From Dolomedes plantarius (taxonomy: Eukaryota; Arthropoda; Arachnida; Araneae; Dolomedidae), in the NCBI GenBank assembly GCA_907164885.2, contig OU015496.1, positions 186,891,281-186,955,280 on the forward strand: a stretch of 64,000 bases of DNA, in the 5' to 3' direction. Position numbers and translations under genes: made by a program. Each line of letters begins with the position of its first letter. The first letter of the stretch is position 1. Of this stretch, positions 57,661-64,000 are shown in pieces. The notes beneath the pieces are model-generated. The model was not told where the DNA came from and did not search any database. It saw nothing but the letters and a program-made list of their open reading frames with translations.

Positions 57661-58340
57661 AAACATTAAACCAATTGCAACCATAAAATCCAACCGCGCT
57701 GCTCGGTTAATGTGGTGCAAAGCACGTCGAAAGGGGACCGTAGATCAGTGGAAATGGGTTCTCTGGAGCGACAATCAAGGTTCACCCTCTACCATTCGGA
57801 TACCAGGATCTGGGTTTGGCGTATGCCTGGAGAACGCCTCCTGCCAGAGTGCATTGTGCCAGCAGTAAAGTTAAGCGGAGGTGGAATTATGGTATGGGGG
57901 TGTTTCTCCTGGTATGTACTGGGACCCTTGGTCCCAATTCATGGTAAGCTCAATGCCGACGCCTACGCACTATTTTGGATGACAGTGTGCTTCCTACGTT
58001 GGGGCAGTTTTACGGATTTGACTCATGTTACTTCCAGGACGACAACGCCAGTTGTCATGTTGCGAGGTCCACCATAGATGAGTATGGTAACAATGGAGTT
58101 AACCGAATGGACTGGTCTGCCCAGAGCCCAGACCTGAACCCTATCGAGAACCTCTGGGACGAGTTGGATCGCCGAATTAAGGAGTGCAACAACCGTCCAA
58201 AATCGGTGAAGGAACATAGATGTCTTCTCCAAGCAGAGTGGAAGAAAATACCACTAGCCGTCATACAAGGATTTGTGGAAAGCATGTCCCGGAGGGTTGA
58301 GGCTGTAATTGCCCCTCGTGGAGGCCTTACCAACTATTAA
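57661..58340 (+). pseudogene. second Tc1-like transposase, 5' truncated, two frameshifts
   Basis: The N-terminal DNA-binding region is absent. From about 57690 the frames together show Tc1 order: [27 protein letters not shown] (first Asp kept, but the canonical DES is changed), a shift near 57778, [34 protein letters not shown], a second shift near 57980, then [13 protein letters not shown] (second Asp) and SPDLNPIENLWDELDRRI (Glu), ending at a stop after GGLTNY. It resembles Tcb/Tc1-type elements and is clearly a different lineage from the intact copy at 55635. No inverted repeats identified. Inactive. Confidence 0.85.
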
Positions 58341-59383
58341 ATATGAATAAATTTTGTTTTAATCTATCACAGGTGTCTAAATACTCATTTGTAAATAGTG
58401 TATATAAGGCTCAGTTGGCGAGGGATGTGTTTCAGTTACATATGCGAGCTTCTTATGGGCGCGTTGTCATGCCTTCAAATCATGTTTGTATATTATTGCC
58501 TTGCATTACAGGAAGGTTTCAGCTCATAACTTGTTCGTCTAAATTGCGGCAAATTGATTTCATAAACACCAAAAACATGATTTCTTTTGTCTACTCACCA
58601 TTTAAGAAAGACCGAGAAGCTCGTTCATTGTTTGGGAGAAGGTCAAATATATACATGACTGTCGCCTGAACATAGCAGACGTGTTCCCCCTATTGCATAT
58701 TGTCTCTCTATTTCAGAAACTTACACCACTTGTGTGTCTTGGCAGTTTACTTGCGTTTTATTCCCATTTATCTTTGTTTCATTTACTTTTTATACACCTT
58801 TCTAAACCCTCCCCGAAACATTATTTGCTAAAACATTCAACACGTTTACAAATACCGTTTCCACGGCAGCGGTTTCAAAGGGAGAGCCGTTATACGTGAC
58901 AACAGATAGGAATCGCGTTGAAAACCTTATATTCAAAGAAGCGGGGAACTAGGAATTCCGCAGCACGTTCAGTGTCCGCTTACGAAAGCGGGAAAATGCT
59001 GTTTTGCAAAATGGGTGCGAAATCGCTAAACGGAAATTGGATAAAGAAGATTATGCCTTTTTTCCCCCTTTCAATTTTCTTTTTTTTCCTCTTCCTTTGC
59101 AGAAGAATGAAAGTGTTTGGCCGATGCACTCATGCGTACTATTTTTTTTTTTATGATTGTTCTTAATGGTTTAATAGAACATGTTAATTAACTGAATTGT
59201 TCCGTCAAAATGGCTTCAGATGTCTTTGACCAGGTCTTCCAGACCTGTGTTTTTTAAACCCAGATCTGGATTTTTCAGTAACCATAGGTTTTTACTTTAA
59301 AAAATCTCAAAATTTAGGTTTTTTTTTCCTTTGTAAGTTAAAAATATAACAAAAAAATTATTTATTTATCATTGTAAGAATAA
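58341..59383. other. unassigned non-coding stretch
   Basis: Frames at 58343-58669, 58681-58899 and 58918-59166 are open but have no motif and no splice-site pattern. T/C-rich around 59060-59100. Confidence 0.4.
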
Positions 59384-59860
59384 TCTATTATATAAAACAG
59401 TTCCGTAACTGACTGACTCACTGACATACAACGCACAGACAAAACCGCTGGACCTAAAGGGCTGAAATTTTGCATGGCGATTCTTCTTATGGTGTAGGGG
59501 TGTACTAAGAAAGTTTTTTGAAAAATTCTTCTTAGATTGTTTTATATTAAATTTTTAAGCTGTTTTTGTAACTTTTTAAGTTTGCATTTAAAATAATAAT
59601 TTGAGGGTTATAAAATTTATATCACGAGAAAGATCATAAAAATTCCTTTAAAATGAAATCTTTTTCGAATCTTTACCTCCTTGTTCTGATTTTTTGTGAA
59701 TTTTTAAAGATTAATTTTTAGAATTTTTACATCAATTGCATACATTGATCGTTGTATTTATTATAAATATATTTAAACATATTTTTGGCATTAATTGCAT
59801 ACATTGACCAATGTATTTAATTTGAATGTACTCCGTAGCGAAGTGCGTGTTTACAGCCAG
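59384..59860 (+). mobile_element. non-autonomous Helitron-like element, copy 2
   Basis: Begins TC (tctattatataaaacagttc) after an A and ends cagccag before T, where copy 1 has cagctag. Shares the actgactgactcactgacat run, accgctggacctaaaggg and the 3' region with 49899-50592, but has lost ~200 bp of interior. Confidence 0.75.
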
Positions 59861-59928
59861 TTAGTTATGTAAATGCAATTATGTAAATTAATGTAAAATG
59901 ATACAAGTGGAGATCATTTCGATTGAAT

Positions 59929-59932
<4 letters not shown>

Positions 59933-59972
<40 letters not shown>
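59933..59972. repeat. (AT)n microsatellite
   Basis: Pure AT dinucleotide run of about 20 units. Confidence 0.9.
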
Positions 59973-59978
<6 letters not shown>

Positions 59979-60495
59979 TGCGAAACCATCACAGAATTTT
60001 GATATTTGTTATGTCACATCAAAGATGGATTCAATAATCCCAAGTATGGAATCTCATCACATTTCGTGATCCATTTGGCTATTTTAGCTCATTCTCCTGA
60101 GTGCGTAGAGTTTTTTCATAGGTGAATAGTCACAACCAAACACATAAAATCTCTTAAAACTGCAATTGTAAACAATCGTATGATGGCAGAACAAATAGAT
60201 ATCATAAAAAGTCGGTCCTGGACACCTAAAAAAGAACCGGTAAAAAAATGTAATAGAAGGAACATGTTTACACGGTAAGAGGCATGCACATTAAGATTTA
60301 AAAAAAAAAAAACCTAGTAAGATCTTCAGAAAATTAATTTGAAGGTGAATGATGAAATGGATTTAATCTGACGACAATTAAATAAAATAACTTACACTCC
60401 ATTTTCTAAGGTTGCTTCGAGTTAATTATCTTATTCGTATTTTTAAATAATAAAAAAAATTTATTTTTTAGAAAAAGCTGGTTTTTATTGTTTTA

Positions 60496-60877
60496 CTAGC
60501 CGGGCCCCACAAAAGAAAAAGGCCCTTTTCAGGGCCATACAAGTGTATTAAATTCCCGTCAATTTTCATTCCCGTCGCTGCCGACAGATGGCTGCACCAT
60601 ACTGCTTGGAGTGGCCTGCTTCTCCGGTGGAGTGCTTTTTTAGAATTATATCTTTAAAACTATTAAAGTAACAGAATAACTGTAAACTGAAAAAGTTATC
60701 AGTTTTCAAAGCTCTTTCCAAATATGTCACATTTATGTACTTTTATGAGAAAAATAATACACCGATTTTCGACCAAAACAAAATGTCCGCATAAATCGCA
60801 TTCTCAGGATGAGTGAGACCCGGAGATGTGACGTTCACGTGACTCGACAAATACGTCTGTTACTTTATTTATATAGA
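60496..60877 (-). mobile_element. non-autonomous Helitron-like element, second family
   Basis: On the minus strand it starts TC (tctatataaataaagtaac) after A and ends in a GC-rich stretch then CTAG (gtggggcccggctag) before T, the Helitron arrangement. The inside holds the cccgtcgctgccgacagatg block that also occurs in repeat R2, so R2 and this family may share origin. No coding. Confidence 0.55.
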
Positions 60878-61553
60878 TTACAATCTGGGTTTTTTTAGAT
60901 GTCATCTGGGTTTATTACATTTTTCTCGCTGGGAGCTCTGTCTCTGACATATATCACCAAAGCATGCATTTCATTAAATTGTAACGAAAAAAAAATTTTT
61001 TTAATGGCTATAATTTAGAAATTTTCAGCAACGAACATGATTACCTTTTTACATGAATGACTATTAATATTTCTGATCATTAGAATGGGTTCGTTTTAAA
61101 AGGAAATTCTTGCGAATTCAGTGAATTCTGCAGAATATTACTTACAGAATTTTATATCATGAAATCGATTGGGTGATATTATTGTAACAAACAGCAGAAT
61201 ATAGAAATATTTATACACAGTTGAACTAGCTCTTTACACGTTTGATTATTCCCGAGTCCGAATAATTAATTGGGAATTCATGTTACAGTAATGCAGCCTA
61301 CTACTATACTAAAAGTATGATGATTTGTAAAACGTAGAACCATGCAATATATTAGTACTGAACGGTACAAGTGTTTATAAACTCTAATTCGACTGTACAC
61401 GCATTCTATTGCATACTGTACGTATATTGTATTGTTTCTGTATGTGTGTTAACGTACCTTACTGAAATGAGTTTTTTAAAACATACGGAATTGAAATGCA
61501 ATACCCTGTTATCTATTCTTTGTATGGAAGTGTTTTGAACAGGGTTTATAGTA
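60878..61553. other. unassigned non-coding stretch
   Basis: AT-rich. Nothing recognised. Confidence 0.4.
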
Positions 61554-61930
61554 CAGGTAACCCTCCTATAACACGGTAGATAGGTTCCTAGAAATTGCCA
61601 TGTTGTGTGAAACCGTGTTCTATGAGATCCAGAGACAGTTCAAAAAAGGGGGGTTACGTTCTGAAAACTTATTAAAAACATTTCTTTTTTTAAATTCCAT
61701 ATAAGCAACTTAATTTTTATTAAAAATATAAATGTATGCTTAAAACAAAGCGAAAAGAAACGAAAAAATATTTTCATTTAATGCGACTTTAATAAATTTC
61801 TTCCTTATCATTGATCAGTACAATCGAAAGAGAACGTTTTTTCGAATGAACGATATCACCTTCACTTTCAGAACCTATTTTTTCATTTAGATTTTTTTTG
61901 CACCTTCTATCCTGTTTAAAAAAATCTGTA
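61554..61930. mobile_element. Tigger/pogo-like miniature element, copy 3 (3' truncated)
   Basis: Starts TA then CAGGTAACCCTCCTATAAC and follows the other two copies through cgatatcaccttcactttca to about 61930, where the match stops at a short palindrome (aacccgtccgacgggttt). Confidence 0.8.
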
Positions 61931-63768
61931 ATGTTGGTAAACCCGTCCGACGGGTTTGTAACCAGTTGCGCCGTATGCGTGGCTTCATTCAATTACATGG
62001 GTTACGACTCATCACGAACTGGTTTGTGATTTAAGTCAGTTATCAGTTTCTTTTGAGTTGCTCCGTGTGCAGACGGCCTTAACCGCAAAGAAGCGAAATG
62101 CCGACAAAGGATTGTAAAGGTGACTCCCGGGAAGCATACTACACGTGGTGCGGTATGACGCACGAGAATTTTCCAAGGAAGGTGATAAATGAACGAAACA
62201 GCAGGATGCGGGGAGCATTATTGACTAAACTTGGATTATGGATTGACGACTGAGAGACCGCGAAGAATCGAGGGACTGAGGTCTCTAATTTAGACTCATT
62301 TTCGACTATGTTATAAGCTAAGAACGGGTGAGAGCTGAGAATCAAGAGGCCGGCGTCTCTATTGGAACTATATTATGAACCTCATTCTCCCTAAACTGGT
62401 GATGATGATTCAATTTACTATATATTACGACTATTGTAAATAATTATAATTAAACTAGATATACATTAAAGCAACGCATTTAATTTATGTATAATTCTAC
62501 GAGACATCTATACTGCGGGGTCACCACGACTCCACAGTCTTCATTGACAAGTGTCTCGCACAGGCAAACAACAGCATTTTTAGGGATCCATTGAATAATT
62601 TTCCTAACTTGAAAATTTGGAAGACACGTTTATGTGAAATAGGTAATGTTTGTGGAAGATAGAAACAAACATCTGAAACAAATTTTGCACACAAGCACAC
62701 TAGGATAGGATTTCAAATCTCACTCTCAAATATGCAGCTTTTAGTTATTTTACACGAGCCATATATATAAAATTTTATAGTAACATAAACCTAATAACAT
62801 TTAGTATTACTATTTGCTTTCTCTAATTTTAGGAAGTTTGATGTAGTCTCATGGGAAACGCGTTGCTCCGACTGTAAAAAGGCTGAGGTGGACCAACACA
62901 AACGGACAGGAATTAAAGGTATGGCCACTTTAATAGCGCTCCACTAGTCGCGGGGACTCGACCCCAGGTGCTGAGATCCGATGTCTAGATTCCGATGTTG
63001 TGGTTAACTTACATTCATTTCAACCAAAATATAATCCACCCCGAAAGTCCGACGGAAAACAACGTCGTAGTTGGTGTCGGGAATGAAATGCGCAAACTAA
63101 AAAGACAACATATCAAGTGAGAAGTAGATAAATGCTTTATTGTTGAATTCGTGTTGCTAGTGACTAAACTAATGCATAACAGATATACAAACTTATCGAC
63201 CGTAGTGCAAATCATAAGCAAAATCAGCTTATCTGTTTCGACCCTCGTAATAAAAAATGCTGCAAAATCTACTATCAAGTTATTTAATGTAATGACAAAT
63301 ACTCTTATCCCGAGTCTCCGGAGGCTACTAAAATCAGTGGAATTCCTAACCAAGGTATTAAGTAATCAATTCCGATAAATTGAATGAACCAAATATTCAT
63401 TAAGATCTGTTCAGATACGGACAAAGGTTTTCGTTATGCCAATAAGCATAAATATAGAATATTGCAACTGAGAAATAATTCAAATGAACATTGGTCTATT
63501 AAATTGTTAAAAATGTTACCTATTAGTAGGGTTAAATAAAAAAAATTTCATGCATTAGTTAACTAAAAATATAAAATATTTTTCTTCTTAAAAAAAATTT
63601 AAAAAGAAATTGAATTATTATAATTTTCTTTTATATTAAGTAATCTGGTACAAATCTACCTTATATTACCATAATCATAAAATAAGTCTTCAAAGTTCTT
63701 CAGCATAAACTTTGAACTAATACGTAAGGAATAACACAGCGACCATAAAAAAAATAGGGCTTCTATAA
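61931..63768. other. unassigned region, possible retroelement terminal sequence
   Basis: 61936-61955 is a palindrome. 62140-62530 has a mixed-composition block ending tatactgcggggtcaccacg, whose complement TGGTGACCCCGC resembles LTR primer-binding regions; I could not find a matching LTR edge. Around 62945-62970 the minus strand has ggggtcgagtccccg, a box B-like stretch, perhaps a SINE fragment. Frames at 63015-63353 (minus) and 63151-63378 (plus) overlap each other and have no motif. Confidence 0.3.
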
Positions 63769-64000
63769 GGCTTCAGGTGGTCCAGTTGGCAAACCCACAG
63801 AGCCAGTAACCTGCAAGTTGTGGGTTCGATGCCCGTCGTCGACAAATCCACCATCGTGTACACTAATGGCGGCTGGTGCACGGAAAAAATCTGTATCTGC
63901 AATCTCCTCCAAATTCCCGAAATACCTCTGGAGATGCGGGGTCAAGTGCTTCAGGTCTCGTCACTTGACTTGATTCAAAATTACGGGACCGGTTCATAGA
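63769..64000 (+). mobile_element. tRNA-derived SINE, family B, copy 3 (runs off the window)
   Basis: Head ggcttcaggtggtccagttg (box A region) and gtgggttcgatgcccg (box B), then the family body (gtgtacactaatggcggc, cctctggagatgcggggtc) and tail (gtcacttgacttgattcaaa, attacgggaccgg). The end lies beyond the window. Confidence 0.88.

Noticed and set aside
58023..58333. Minus-strand frames of 69 and 92 codons
   Set aside because: Antisense shadows of the second Tc1-like transposase pseudogene.
62140..62530. A definite LTR
   Set aside because: Only a TGGTGACCCCG-like string on the minus strand supports it; no TG...CA pair or target duplication could be matched.

Overview
The window is animal nuclear DNA, AT-rich and almost free of recognisable host genes. 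It reads as a transposon graveyard in a large, repeat-rich genome. The content (THAP-domain P-element-like transposase, Tc1/mariner and DD41D elements, many hAT derivatives, Helitron-like ends with a CTGACTGACTGA-type 5' region, tRNA-derived SINEs, long TA/TG microsatellites) fits an arthropod. I lean towards an arachnid, but this is inference only and no host gene confirms it. I see no rRNA, no functional tRNA gene, no CRISPR and no prokaryotic gene organisation.

Layout. 1-3.8 kb: hAT miniature elements, one SINE and a Helitron-like 3' end. 3.9-10.0 kb: a P-element-like transposon of about 6.1 kb bounded by inverted repeats; it has a probable non-coding first exon, an intron of about 2 kb full of microsatellite, a 125-bp second intron and a roughly 945-codon THAP/P-transposase gene broken in three places. 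11.5-26.4 kb: Tigger/pogo-like and CCGTATTTTT-type miniature elements, three hAT miniatures with perfect 8-bp target duplications, two copies of SINE family B, a 160-bp tandem array, a CpG-rich island at 17.5-18.1 kb, and a cluster of TTAA-target miniature elements at 21.2-24.1 kb. 26.4-33.2 kb: a Helitron-like 3' end, a direct duplication of about 400 bp and more TTAA elements. 33.3-36.6 kb: two hAT elements side by side sharing one target octamer; the first carries a decayed hAT C-terminal domain and is itself interrupted by a second hAT with a BED-finger transposase relic. 36.6-40.9 kb: apparently unique non-coding DNA. 40.9-43.2 kb: a large foldback TTAA element and a broken mariner-type (DD41D) transposon with intact inverted repeats. 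43.6-54.4 kb: further hAT, TTAA, Helitron and satellite sequence. 54.8-58.3 kb: a miniature element directly abutted by a Tc1-like transposon with an intact 331-codon DD34E transposase (the best surviving gene here), followed by a twice-frameshifted second Tc1-like transposase. 59.4-64 kb: two Helitron-like elements, a truncated Tigger-like miniature and a SINE running off the end.

The genes do not form a pathway. They are independent selfish elements of different ages, and the order of nesting gives a relative chronology. Only the Tc1-like transposase at 55635-56630 looks potentially functional. Most boundaries were set by matching terminal inverted repeats and target-site duplications by eye.
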